64,000 bases of DNA from Erodium maritimum (Eukaryota; Streptophyta; Magnoliopsida; Geraniales; Geraniaceae). The notes under the pieces are model-generated. The model ran no database searches. It saw only the letters and a program-made list of their open reading frames with translations, and was not told where the DNA came from. The position numbers were made by a program, and so were the translations under genes. Of this stretch, positions 33,233 through 44,143 are shown in pieces. The stretch covers positions 35,942,956-36,006,955 of the forward strand of contig OY997594.1 in NCBI GenBank assembly GCA_963921825.1. The letters run 5' to 3'. Each line of letters begins with the position of its first letter. Positions within the stretch are counted from its first letter, which is position 1.

Positions 33233-33431
33233 CTGATGCAAAATATAATTTCGAATCCTTCGATAAATCACATGTGATGTGAAAACATCCTTGTCAATCC
33301 ACATATCAATCAAATAATACGGCTCAAACTCGTGTGAGGATTTTTTACCAGGACAAAGGTGGGTGTATCCATCCGGTTTCATCGAGATGAGGTTATTTCT
33401 TGTGATGATACGACTCTTCTTTGTAGTCGAA
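33233..33431 (-). pseudogene. Unidentified exon-like fragment
   Basis: On the minus strand, 199 bp bounded by an AG acceptor-like site ('cattttaag') and a good donor (CAG/GTACTT). It is open through SRIITRNNLISMKPDG, YTHLCPG and LIDMWIDKDVFTSH to YRRIRNYILHQ. The composition looks like real coding sequence rather than chance, but I do not recognise the family. Its upstream side is the locally duplicated DNA, and the solo LTR lies 105 bp away. Confidence 0.4.
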
Positions 33432-33536
33432 CTTAAAATGTATGCTTATGTAATCACGACATTCATCAGGATGCTCAAACTTGTGTTAAACATGACATCG
33501 AATCTTCCGTGGAGAGGTAACTTCTTTCCTTTCCTT

Positions 33537-36500
33537 TGCGAAGACCGCTTAAAAAAAAATATTGGGTCGGATCGGGTCGGACCGGACCCGACCAGCAACC
33601 CGGCCAGGCCAGACCCGACCAGCAACCCGGCCAGGCCAGACCCGACCAACACACCCGGCCAGATCCGGCCCGAACCAGGCCCGCCCATCAGCCTGCCCTC
33701 TCGTTTGGGCTGCACGACCCAGCATGCGCCAGGCCCGGTTGGTTGAGCCCAAGCCCGTTTGAGTCGTCTGGTATAAAAGCCCTCATCCTCCCTCTGAAAC
33801 CCTAATCCCCTTCACTTCTGCCGCCCCCCTCCTCTCCCGAACCCGACCTCACCCTCGCGCCTTCCTCCTCCTCCACCCCGTCTTCTTCTCCCTCACCGGA
33901 TCCGGCCACCACCGTCCTCCCCCGTCTCTCTCTACACCGCTCCCCCTCAAATCCCGACCCTTCTCTCCACGCACCAGCCGCCGCCCGAAGCACCGCCTCC
34001 GACCAGATCGGGTCCCCGACCACCCTCTCCCTCTCCCGATCCAGTGCCGTCCGAGACCAACACCGCCGTCCCTCTCTCCTCGCGCCACCGTCGCTCCTCT
34101 CCATGCTCGAGCGTCGCCGTCCGAAGCCGCCGCCGCCGTGCACCGCCCAGCCGACCTTCACCTCCACGCCTGTGCCCCGTCGTCGTGCCGTCCGGACGAA
34201 CTCGCCAACGAGCGCGACAGATCTGGGGACGGGATCGTCGGTCTCGTCCGGATCTGAGGCTGAACCGCCGTGCTCCGCCGCTCCGGCAGCCGCCGCCCAC
34301 CGCTGTGAGGTTTTGGCCGGCCGGACTCGAAACCCGTGCTTCTCCTTCCCATTGTTTTCTTCTGTCTCAACTGTTAAAACCGTTTGTTTTGTACCTTGTT
34401 CTGAACTCAAATCTTCGAGTTGTAAAAGGAGAAAATGAAAGGAAAATTGTTTAGAAGCAGTTAGGTTTTTTTTGAGTTTCTGTCTGTTGGTGTTAGATCG
34501 ATTTAGAAACAAACAAAAACAAAGGATTTTAATCTATCAGTTCAAAGGAAAATGGGTTTAAAAACGAGAATCAACTTTGTAAATAAAACGGTTTTAATTA
34601 AAAAGGAAAACGAAACCAGAGTCGAGCAAAAGGTTTTCTTGTTAAGATTATTGGATCGAAACTGGATTGAGATTGGGAACCTGAACGTTTAAACTAGACG
34701 TTAAACGGATTTAAAACGGAATTTGAGCAGTTGAACGAATCTGGAACTCTAGTTAAAATGGACTGCTAATTGGGTTTAGAAAGGAACAAAAGCGGACCGC
34801 TGAATCGGACCTCGGGATTCGTGCATTGGGACCGTGCCTCGCATGCACCGGTTTCGGTGCTCGGGTACTCAAACCCGATTCGCCGTGACCCCGCTTTTAT
34901 CCCGCTCGAGTTTAAAGGACAACTGTCGGTTTTAAACTGGATTAATCGTGACCTTTAAATTAACCTGGGAACCGCCTCTAATTATGGCTTTCGTGTTATC
35001 TTTAGCGTCTGGCTTTGATCGAGGTGAAGCCCGGAGGTAGCGAGCCAGAACGTCAGCAGCTAGGTTACGTAGCGGGTGTTCTTCGGTTGAGGTAGGGAAA
35101 AGTAGCCGGATTTCGGCCCTGACTAGGGAAAGTTAACTGTAGAATTGCATGTGACACCGGGGTGTCGTGGGTTGTGTAGGTTATCGAATATTAGAAAAGC
35201 ATGATACGGGAATGTAGCGATAATTGGAAAGGCATGTGACACTTAGTAGTGTCGTAGGAACAGAGAACTTAGCGATAATTGAATTACTGGAGGTATATGA
35301 CCATGCCCGGAGGTTATTTGTGAAACTAGTGATCTTAGAACTATTGGAGGTATTGGTTATGCCGGAGGTTGTTGTGTGTTATTTGTTGTTGAGTTGGGTG
35401 GCCTTGAGAGCCCGTGTTATTTATTGTCGAGTTTGGGTGGCCATGAGAGCCCGGGTTTGACTGTTGAGTCTTGGGTGGCCATGAGAGCCCGTGTTTGATT
35501 GCTGAGTCTTGGGTGGCCATGAGAGCCCGTGTTTGACTGTCGAGTCTTGGGTGGCCATGAGAGCCCGTGTTTGACTGTTGAGTCTTGGGTGGCCATGAGA
35601 GCCCGTGTTTGACCGTTGGTGTCTCGGGAGGCCGTGAGTGCCCGTGGGGTTGTTGAACCCGTGTCTTTACTGTTGGTGTGTCTTGGGAGGCTGGGAGTGC
35701 CTGTGGGGTTGTTGAGCCGTGAGTTACTGTTGGTGGTTTTGAGTGGCCGTGAGTGCCCGTGGGGTTGTTGAGCCCGTGAGTTGCTGTTGGTATACCTTGG
35801 GAGGCCGTGAGTGCCTGTGGGGTTGTTGAGTCCGTGTTTTACGGTTGGTGTCTTGGGTGGCCATGAGTGCCTGTGGAGTGCTGAACTTGTGTTGTTGCTG
35901 TTGTTGAACTTGTTTGTGATTGTGATTGTGGTTACCTGAGGTTGTGGGCCCGCTTCATGAAACGGGGGTCCTTGATCACACGCGTCTACACGTTCAGACG
36001 GGGTAGGGGGCCCGCCCGTCAGTAAAGGGGTCCTGGCCGCGCGTGTGTGGTTCGGTGGTTGTGAGTGTGACAGGTCGACCGCCTGGCCCGACTTTGTGTC
36101 GGGGAAGCGCGTGAGAGAGAGAGAGGTTACTGATACAGGTCGACCGCCTGGCCTGAGTGGTTCGGCAAAGCGCGTGATTGAGGGAGGTTATTGAGCAGCT
36201 GGTATGCGATCCTTTGTGATCTTGTTTGGTGTGCGATCCTTTGTGATCTTGGGTGTTGCGTGGTGGTCTTGAGTCCTTGGAATAGGTCGTGATCGTCGTG
36301 TCGGGTCTAATTTTACATGTTAGAGTGTTGAGTTGGTCAGGGAAGGTAACAGTGGGCGTGTGTCAATCGGAGTACTTGAGTTGGGGATAGTGTTCCCCGG
36401 TGTTGAGTTTATTGTGGTGTTACCAGCATTGTCTGCTAATTATGCCGTAGTCAGTATGTTATCCGTGGTGGTGAGCGAACGCTCACCCCTAGCTGCTTTT

Positions 36501-36761
36501 CCTACAGGTACTTGTCGCAGGTCGGACTAGGTGAGCTTCCGAAGCTGGAAGAGCTAGGGGCGGGAGTCCGGGTTACTTTTAGTCTAGCGACGGATACCTC
36601 GCTTTTTGTCCGCTTGTGGGACGTTTTATTTTGAGTTGTAATTATCTTTTAGTTGAACTAAACTGGTATTGTAAAGTGTTTTAATGGAAAGGGTTTCAAA
36701 GTGTTTTCTTATTTTAAACGTTCGCGTCCCGAGTTCGGGTTACTGAAATTGGGGCGTGACA
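33537..36761 (+). mobile_element. Solo LTR, GGGGCGTGACA family, TSD TCCTT
   Basis: Starts TGCGAAGACCGC and ends CTGAAATTGGGGCGTGACA (3225 bp), bordered by TCCTT at 33532-33536 and 36762-36766. TATAAAAG at 33772-33779. A GC-rich leader (33800-34340) resembles that of the LTR at 11388 and gives many spurious ORFs. The shared block 'gtagggaaaagtagccgga' is at about 35093. Minisatellites of about 34 and 58 bp occupy 35395-35870, and the palindrome gtgagcgaacgctcac is at 36471-36486. The plain neighbour sequence continues across the gap, so it is a clean solo LTR. Confidence 0.9.
35395..35870 (+). repeat. Minisatellites in solo LTR 33537-36761
   Basis: Six units of 'ttgagtcttgggtggccatgagagcccgtgttt' type (about 34 bp) to 35620, then about five longer units with 'gtgagtgcccgtggggttgttga' to 35870. 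Same two unit types as in the LTR at 54665-57968. Confidence 0.88.
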
Positions 36762-36766
36762 TCCTT

Positions 36767-37740
36767 TATTCATTTAATGTCCTTATCAAAAAACATACAC
36801 ACTCTTTATTTCACCGAGGATTATCTGCACTGCGTTTTGGGAATTGCTTCCCTTTAGTATTAGTGGCAGTAAAGGCAATTGTCATTCTTGTTGGTGTATA
36901 TCATTGTAAATATATAAAAAAAAAAATCTTCGTTTCATTAAGGATTTTGTGGATTACCAAGAGAGTGTTGGTTTAGAGTAAGGTCTATTGTTATTATTGT
37001 TGATGTTTCTACCTTATTCTAGTTCATGGATCATGAGTTTTAGCATGACGACGATGATGGAGGAGGTCTCAATTAGCCATATATATTATTCACTGTTATG
37101 CTCTTCTATTAGTTTGTGATAATGTTTCCTGATAAGAACTTTGTAGCTAAAGTTAAACTTATGCTTATGTAGCATGATGAAACTTTTGCTAAACTACTGT
37201 TTTTTAAGTTAAACTTGTGATCATGTAATCCTGACATATATATGTGTTTATGCTTATGTATAGGATCCTCAAACTTGACAACAAACGTTGCCCTTACTCA
37301 CTCGAAGAGGTAACTTCTCTCCTTTTTATCATTCATTCATTAGTTCGATGTCCTTGTCAACATATACACCCTTTATTTCACTGAGGATTATTTGCACTGC
37401 TTTTTAATATTAACTGTCTCCCTTTAGTATTAGTGGCACTAAAGGCAATTGGCATTCTTGTTGGTGTTTTTTTATATATATTTTTTTCCATAATTTTCAT
37501 CATTGATTTACTCATTTATTGAGTAGCATATCATTATAAATATAAATAATCTTCATTTCATTAAAGATTTTGTAGATTACAAAGAGAGTATTAGTTAAGC
37601 GTAAAGGCTATTGTTACTGTTTTTGATGTTTCTTTCGTATTCTAGTGTTTCATTGTTGCTTCCTATGTGTTTCACAAGCCCTTCTGCTCGGAGCGTGAGC
37701 ATGATGATGAAGGAGGAGGTCTCAATTAGCCATATATTAC
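36767..37740. other. Locally duplicated non-coding DNA
   Basis: The stretch 'aacttct.tcctt...ttcatt..atgtccttatca...caccctttatttcac.gaggatta' occurs twice: once around the solo LTR (33515-33536 joined to 36762-36900) and once at 37309-37420. The tail 'gaggaggtctcaattagccatatat' is present at 37059-37083 and 37714-37737. So a unit of about 600 bp is tandemly duplicated. No coding function is apparent. Confidence 0.6.
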
Positions 37741-39013
37741 TCTCTAAAAAAGTCTCCCCTTCTTTGCGCAAACCCTAGACAAGCCGAGCTCCTTCGTCAG
37801 TAGTGGCCTCGTGGCTCCGGCCACTGAGGTCACTGCCGGTTCCCTCTTCCTTCCTCCCTCTTACCCTCTTTTTTTCCATTCTCTTCATTCGTTTTTCGCT
37901 CGCCTCCTCCTTCCTCTCCTGCGATGGAGTTCGACTAAGCCCTCTCTCTTCTCAGATCTAGTCCTTAGGACTCAGATCTGACCTCCGTTGGCCTTTGTGA
38001 AGTCCGTCTAGTTGGTCGAAGTTGGGTAGTTTCCTGAGATGGTCCGACGATTTCCTCCTTTTCCCTCACGGGTCCTCTCAGATCTGGCCATTTCGGCTCA
38101 GATCTGATCTCCTCAGGCCCCTGGTGGTGTTGGCCCCAGTTCAGCTCTCCTCGGCGTCCTCCGGAGCGGATTTGGAGGACCGGTTTGGTGAAGATTGGGG
38201 GTGCTATGTTAGCTCGTTGTTGTGGAGGTTCAGTTGGAGCGGGGTCCAAGCTCATTGTGGTGTTAGGGTTCACGGTGGTTGCAGGTGCTTCTTCGTTTGT
38301 GGGAGGCTTTCCGACTTGGATTGTCGCGGTTTGGCCCTGCTTTTGCGGTGCATGCTGACCCCTCTCTCGCCTCGGCTTTGTTGGGTTCGTTCGCGCCTTC
38401 TCGGCCTTAGGTGAGATTCCTTCCCTATCTCTGTTGGTTATTCTATCCCCTCCCTTCCCTCACTTCTTTTCGGTTGATTTCTCTTCTTCTCGACCTTCTG
38501 GATGGTCGGGCTCGTCGGTCTGTTGGTGTTGGCAACCGGCGAGAGCCTAAGGCTGTTTGCCTTCGCCTGAAATCAATCGGATTCTTGTGAGGGTTAGGTG
38601 AGTTCCAGGGGCATTGCTGCCAGATCTGTTACTGCCGTTTGCGGTCCTGGTCGGCGACGTTTTAGGGTTCCCAGATTCCATTCTCTAGATTTGGAAACTC
38701 TAATGTTTCAGGGTTATAGATTTCGTCCAGATATTAGGGTAGCAGTGAGCTCTTCTCGTGCTTCACGTTTGGAAAATTTAGGTTCCTAGACCTTTTCTTT
38801 GGTGTTTCTGTTTGTTAATTCACTTTCTGTATCAGGTTGAGGCTTGTCTCAATCCTACTTCTTTGTAAGATCATGAATTGATCATCTTAGACTTTTGCTA
38901 ACTATGTTTTAGTTGAGCTTTGGTTGTAATCTTGTTTCTGGGTCTTTGGGAGGGCTGAGTTCAAGCTTCTGACCTTCGTTTCCTCCTTGGGAATGATGGT
39001 CTATAAATGAAAA
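37741..39013 (+). mobile_element. Retroposon-like unit without recognisable coding
   Basis: Begins with a pyrimidine-rich, GC-richer leader ('gcgcaaaccctagacaagcc') and ends 'gggaatgatggtctataaatgaaaaaaa', which resembles LINE 3' ends here. Internal ORFs (38022-38414 and others) have no recognisable domain. Flanking target duplication is at best ATTAC. It may be a deleted LINE or a retroposed transcript. Confidence 0.35.
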
Positions 39014-39260
39014 AAATTACATTTTATAGATGTTACTTCAATCCAAGTATATATAGATATTACTTCAATAATACGAAGTATATAGAATATAACAAATTAC
39101 ATTTCATTATACATTATAATAAAAAAAATGATAAGCAAATTTATTTTCCCGTTCCTCGAAGTTCTGGAAAAAGGACTAAAACTACACCCTATACGAACAA
39201 ATACACGAAAGAGCATGTTTTGCTACAAAGTACAAACTACCAAAACTTCATATGCAACAC

Positions 39261-40602
39261 GGATGGCAACATGTCGGATATGGGGCGGGTTTCATGATAC
39301 TGACCCCGACCCGATCCCAAATATATTTCCCGAATCCGGACGTTAAAACTAAATAAAGCCTGTTATTGGACTCAAACTGAAAAATTACTTGTTCTGAACC
39401 CATAAGGCCCAAAGCACTAAGAGCCCATCAAAGAGTCTTGTCTGCTTACATAATAAGAGATTAAGTGACCATTTGCTTTCAATTTTATTTCAATTTTCAA
39501 ATCCATCCCATAATTGCAGTGAGTTTAATATTTCAACGGATTGAGTTCCTTACATGTTGGTATGACTCAAGTTTTATTATTTCAACGGATTGAGTTCCTT
39601 TGGTGTGACTCAAGTTTTATATTACATATAAGGCCTTAATTATCACACTGTTCTTTGAGTAATTATGTTCACGGGTATGGTTTGTTAATTCTTATGCCTA
39701 AATATTCATTCTCTTAACATTTCAAAGATCTAACTCTCTATGATTAATTGGGTAATTTTCACCTCAATATATCAACTATTAATTTTTTTCACTTCAATAC
39801 CATAACTATTTTTAGTGGCACCTCAATACGCTAGAATGCTTTTTTTTTTCCACCTTAATACCATAAATATTTTTTGTGGCACCTCACTACTGTAGAATGC
39901 ATTTTTGTGGCACATCACTATCCTAGAATGCATTTTTGTGACATTAAAAACTGATTTTTTAAAGAAATTTTAAAAATCAATGGCATGCTTTTAAAAATTT
40001 GATTGTTAGTGAGTGGTATTATGGACTTTTTAAGTGTTTTCATCCAAAAATGGATGACAAATTGACGGCGGGTATCAAAGTGAAAAAAAATGCATTCTAG
40101 GGGATTGAAGTACCACTAAAAAATAATTATGGTATTGAGGTAAAAAAAATAATAATTAAATTATTGAGGTGAAAATTATCTTTATTAATTTAATTAGGTC
40201 CTCATAAGCAAGTTCTCAAATATGGCCACTGACATACTTAGGCATCATCAGATGCAAGATAAAGTGCAGTAATATTGGATTATATCAGCAGGTTCACAAT
40301 CAGGCCCCTAGACGACACTAGCACCATATATAATTTGCTGAAGTCTTTGGACATCAATTCGAACTCCATGCTAAGGAATGAGACATGGTCCCACATCGAA
40401 TAGATTAAAACAAATTTATGTCTACATAAACGTCGTTATTGTATATCGGGGCGGGTAGTACCAACCCCGGCTCTTCCCCGGTCAAATTCCCATTTGATCG
40501 GGTTTTTCCCCGCCCCGAATGAAAAATACCCGAAACAAACCCGCCCCGATCGGGTAGGGGACGTCGGGGCCCCGACGGGTCCGAGTTTGTTTGCCATCCC
40601 TG
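39261..40602. mobile_element. hAT-like non-autonomous element
   Basis: Left end ggatggcaac and, reading inward on the opposite strand, right end cagggatggcaaac form short inverted termini of the CAGGGATGGCAA type common in hAT elements. Both ends are followed by GC-rich 'ggggcgggttt' / 'accccgacccgatccc' stretches on the left and their reverse on the right (40445-40580). Flanks TGCAACAC (39253-39260) and TGCGACAC (40603-40610) match 7/8, the hAT duplication length. The first bases of the left terminus appear lost. No transposase; a MITE is nested inside. Confidence 0.6.
39751..40181. mobile_element. MITE, relative of 20743-21202
   Basis: Begins gggtaattttcacctcaat and ends attgaggtgaaaattatct. 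It carries the same internal 'tagaatgcattttt' and 'catccaaaaatggatg' elements as the copy at 20743-21202. Flanks tgattaatt (39742-39750) and ttattaatt (40182-40190) match 8/9. It is nested in the hAT-like element, so it inserted later. Confidence 0.8.
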
Positions 40603-40779
40603 TGCGACACCATGTAAACGAACCACTACCAATGACTACATACTTATAGAAAATCAAATTGCTACTACTAGAAACCCAGAGTTTTGCTCATTCACCCAAT
40701 GAAGGCAAAGACCATATAGCATGTAAGAAAAAATGAATGGGCAAATATAACATACAAATGATACCAAAGGTAAAATGTA

Positions 40780-41270
40780 GGGGAAACTCTGGTTCCTAAC
40801 TTTTTTGAACGTTTCATTATCACGTCCTAACCCAAGCCAACGTTTCGTTCCAGTTCCATACACGAAAGGTTGGAACTTTTACAAAATCTGATATGAACCG
40901 TTTAAATTAACGATTTCGTTAACAGGGGAAGTGAAAAGTCGAAACTACCGTTCTATTTACTTTAACCTTTCAGCTCATCTTTCCCAAAATAATGCATTAT
41001 TTTTAAATTCAGTGTTGAAAAATTGTTGGATATGTATACTAAGTGTTCTAATTGCATGTTGAACAAGTACGAGGAGGTGAAAGGTTAACGTGAATGGAGG
41101 GGTAGTTTTGACTTTTCACTTCCCCTGTTAACGAAATCGCTAATTTAAACGGTTCATATCAGGTTTTGTAAAAGTTCCAACCTTTCTTGTATGGAACTGG
41201 AACGAAACGTTGGCTTGGGTCAGGACGTGATAATGAAACGTTCAAAAAAGTTAGGAACCAGAGTTTTCCC
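40780..41270. mobile_element. MITE with 9-bp TSD TAAAATGTA
   Basis: Perfect nonamers TAAAATGTA at 40771-40779 and 41271-41279. Termini ggggaaactctggttcctaac and gttaggaaccagagttttccc. 491 bp long, as is its sister at 23001-23491. The near-perfect long inverted repeat would form a hairpin RNA if transcribed. Confidence 0.9.
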
Positions 41271-41284
41271 TAAAATGTAAGGCA

Positions 41285-41480
41285 TAAGTTCTAACAGATG
41301 ACATAGGCATAAATTAAATAGTTTAATACAACTCCCAACAGATTACATAGGCATAAAGTTTGCATAAGTTAGTAGTTTAACACAGCTTCCAACAGATTCC
41401 GTAGGCATAAGTTTAATAGTTTAACACAACTTCCTACATATTACATAGGCAAGAGTTTAATAGTTCAACATAAAACTAAG
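41285..41480 (+). repeat. Degenerate tandem repeat of about 60 bp
   Basis: Four imperfect units of 'cataggcataagtttaatagtttaacacaactcccaacagatta' type. No coding. Confidence 0.65.
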
Positions 41481-41727
41481 TTGAATACCATATAACTGAT
41501 TGAGGAGTACCTCGTCATGCTCCTTGCAATGGACGCTGTGAAATAGGAAGCAAGAACGAAACGTTACGCTAGCTTTGCTACTACTGAGTTTCTTACAAAA
41601 ATTGAAAATTCACCAAAACATATTGATCACCAAAACATCTGAAACAGAATCAACATTATTTTGCAAAGAAAATTTTATATCTTGACTTGAATGTAGATCA
41701 CAGAATCCATAATCCAAACAACCATTT

Positions 41728-43558
41728 TTTTTATCAGCAATTTTTGGTATTATTCCAAGACTTTGATGAGAAGTACAAGGATAAGGGCATGCCCTCCACA
41801 CAAGGCTTACAACCAAGGAGACTCAATATAGAGTACCTAGAGCACAACATGTGCCAAAAGCCTAAGAAACATAATGAAACCAAGCAAGATACTTATCTAG
41901 TAATCAAAAGTTAAACAAATGCTAGACAAAACCAAAAATATCAGTGAGTGAATTGTCTAAGCACCAAACTTGTGCTTCAAGTCATTTCAAATTCAAATTC
42001 CTTTTGTAACCGTGACTTGTGAAGCAAGTTATCCGAAAAATCTTCAAACCAGTTGTAACCTTTGCTGCACAGTAGGAAATGTTGTCTTCTGCAGACAGAA
42101 AGGGATGAGAGAATTACCAGAAGAGGTCCTTCAGTGTTGCTGCAACAAGTATCAAAAGGGGTAAAGAGGTAGGGAGCCAAGAGGCTAAAGAAACACTCAA
42201 AATTCTCACCACTTATAATTTCCCACACTCAAAACCAGAGGCACCAAATCAGATCAGAAGCAACAGAGAGCAAATAGCCCCCATCCCACACACAAAAGGA
42301 AGGAAAAAAAAATACCCAGGCAGAACTAACAAGTAGGAAAGGAAAAAGTTAAAGAACTCACAAACAAAACTCTCCCCAATCCACCCAAAAACCCTCCCCA
42401 GTCCCACCCAGAAGCCACATCAGACCATTAATACTGCATTATTCCTCAGAACACTACCCACAATGTTGCACAAGGAGGGGTAAGTGATCCAAGAGCTGAA
42501 AGGAAAGGACTCACCAGGCTTGAATCTAGCCCACAAGGACTGATAGGTTTCACTTTGAATTTGTTGAAATACCACTTCTGGAGGTAACAAAATGCCCTTG
42601 AAAATAGCATTGTTCCTGCATAACCAGAGTCTCCAGATCACAATTAAGGCTATCAAGCACCACTGTTTCTTTGATTTTTGTGTACCAAGTTGTTTCCAAG
42701 AAATCAACCAATTTTTAATTGTATCAGGACTAGTAGTGGTTACTCCCCACCAACTGAGGATTTTTCCCCAAATCTCCCAAGAGAATCTGCAGCCAAGTAG
42801 TAGATGATCTGCTTCCTCTGGATCTTCTTTACAAAAAGGGCACCAAATATCATTGTTATATAATCCTCTGCCAAGTAGGAAGCATTTAGTAGGTATTGCT
42901 TGCATACAAACAAGCCAAGCAAAACCAGAAACTTTGGGGGGAACCAAAGAGGACCAGATCAAGGCAGGCCAATCCAGAATTTCCACAGGTGAAATATCCA
43001 TACTCTGATACATTTTGTTGACACTAAAACCCCTCTCATCTGCTTTCCACAATACTTTGTCATGCCCCTCAGATAGTGAAGGGAATAGGTTGAGTAGGTT
43101 GCAGATCAAAAGGAATTGTCCTTTTTCCCAACCTCTCAAGAATCTTCTGAAGTCTAATACCCAATCCCCTTCCAACCAAAAGTGTTGTACCAAGGTGTTC
43201 TTCTGTGTGCTGAGATGGTACAATCTTTGAAATTGAAATTTCAAAGGTATAGATGTGAGCCAAATATCTTCCCAGAGTAGCACTGAATCACCTGAAACCA
43301 CAGACCAATGTAGACCAACTGCACCAAATTTATCAGCAAAAGAAGGGATAGTCAGCAAAGAAGCCAAGTGATTCAAGTATGTTTGGCCATTATGTAAGGA
43401 CATTTTGGAAAGATCCCAGGCTGATAAGTCCCAACCAAATTTAGAACACAAAAGTTCTTTCCAAAGTGAGTTTTTTTCTGTTGCAAACCTCCACCACCAT
43501 CTAGAAAGAAGTGCTTTGTTCATCAGATGTAGATCTTTAATGCCTAAACCCCCAAACT
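41728..43558 (-). mobile_element. 5'-truncated LINE, reversed, TSD AACAACCATTT
   Basis: AACAACCATTT at 41717-41727 and again at 43559-43569. The T-run and 'atcagcaatttttgg' at 41725-41745 are the reversed tail. The 3' UTR spans to 42419, and the ORF2 C-terminal third is preserved as a long open frame. The young appearance (exact 11-bp duplication, open frame) suggests recent insertion. Confidence 0.92.
42420..43523 (-). CDS. LINE ORF2 C-terminal part with zf-RVT domain
   Basis: 367 codons open from the truncated 5' end (coding similarity continues a few codons upstream as FGGLGIKDLHL). Recognisable: LSRWWWRF, LHWSVVSGDSVLLWEDIWL, then a zinc-binding-type segment (WCPFCKEDPEEADHLLLGC), WGVTTTSPDTIKNWLISW, VIWRLWLCRNNAIFKG and QQIQSETYQSLWARFK. 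This is the region after the RT domain in L1 ORF2. The endonuclease and RT are absent, so it has no catalytic role by itself. Confidence 0.88.
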   Translation of the reverse strand: MNKALLSRWWWRFATEKNSLWKELLCSKFGWDLSAWDLSKMSLHNGQTYLNHLASLLTIPSFADKFGAVGLHWSVVSGDSVLLWEDIWLTSIPLKFQFQRLYHLSTQKNTLVQHFWLEGDWVLDFRRFLRGWEKGQFLLICNLLNLFPSLSEGHDKVLWKADERGFSVNKMYQSMDISPVEILDWPALIWSSLVPPKVSGFAWLVCMQAIPTKCFLLGRGLYNNDIWCPFCKEDPEEADHLLLGCRFSWEIWGKILSWWGVTTTSPDTIKNWLISWKQLGTQKSKKQWCLIALIVIWRLWLCRNNAIFKGILLPPEVVFQQIQSETYQSLWARFKPGESFPFSSWITYPSLCNIVGSVLRNNAVLMV

Positions 43559-43569
43559 AACAACCATTT

Positions 43570-43901
43570 ATTTTGTCAAACAAATTTTGGTCGGAAACAG
43601 CATAGTCAAACAATGACAATTCTACTTTTTCCCATTGACAAAACCCATTTAGTTTTGGAGTTCTTCAAAAGATAGTTGTTCTTAAAAGGCATAAAGGGTT
43701 ATAAGCATTTAAAAGATTGCTGTTCTTAAAATCCAAAAAGGGTTATAAGCATTCAAAAGAGTGTTGTTCCTAAAAGCCAAAAAGGGTAATAAGCAAACAC
43801 CCAATCAAAAAGGAAAAAGAATTGTGCAGCATCTAAATCAATTAGAATTACGAAAATATTCAGTTGAACTAGTTAATCATTTCCAAAGATGTTGTCTCAA
43901 T
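43570..43901 (+). repeat. Spacer with 44-bp degenerate tandem repeats
   Basis: Three units with core 'aaaaga.tg.tgttcttaaaa.ccaaaaagggttataagca' at about 43660-43798. Otherwise AT-rich, no gene. Confidence 0.6.
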
Positions 43902-44143
43902 AAAGGGTAATAAGAACAATTATTCTCAAAAAAACACTCTAAACACTCTCTACCAGCTACAGTAACTCTCTTGCAGATGCAACAGTACCTTCTTCAGTTC
44001 TCAAGATCACCTTAAAGACTCTTTGAAGTTCATCTCTGAAGCAGCTTCAATCTCTACCCCTCTACTCCTTTCTTTGTTTCTCGGTGTAGTGTCCAAGGTG
44101 AACCTTCTCTTCACCGGACCACCGTTGTTCCTCCTGCTCTACA

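Noticed and set aside
41480..41560. Possible small exon on the minus strand (ending at a GT after CATGACGAG)
   Set aside because: Splice-like borders but only about 25 bp of coding sense, no neighbours to join, and no recognised protein.
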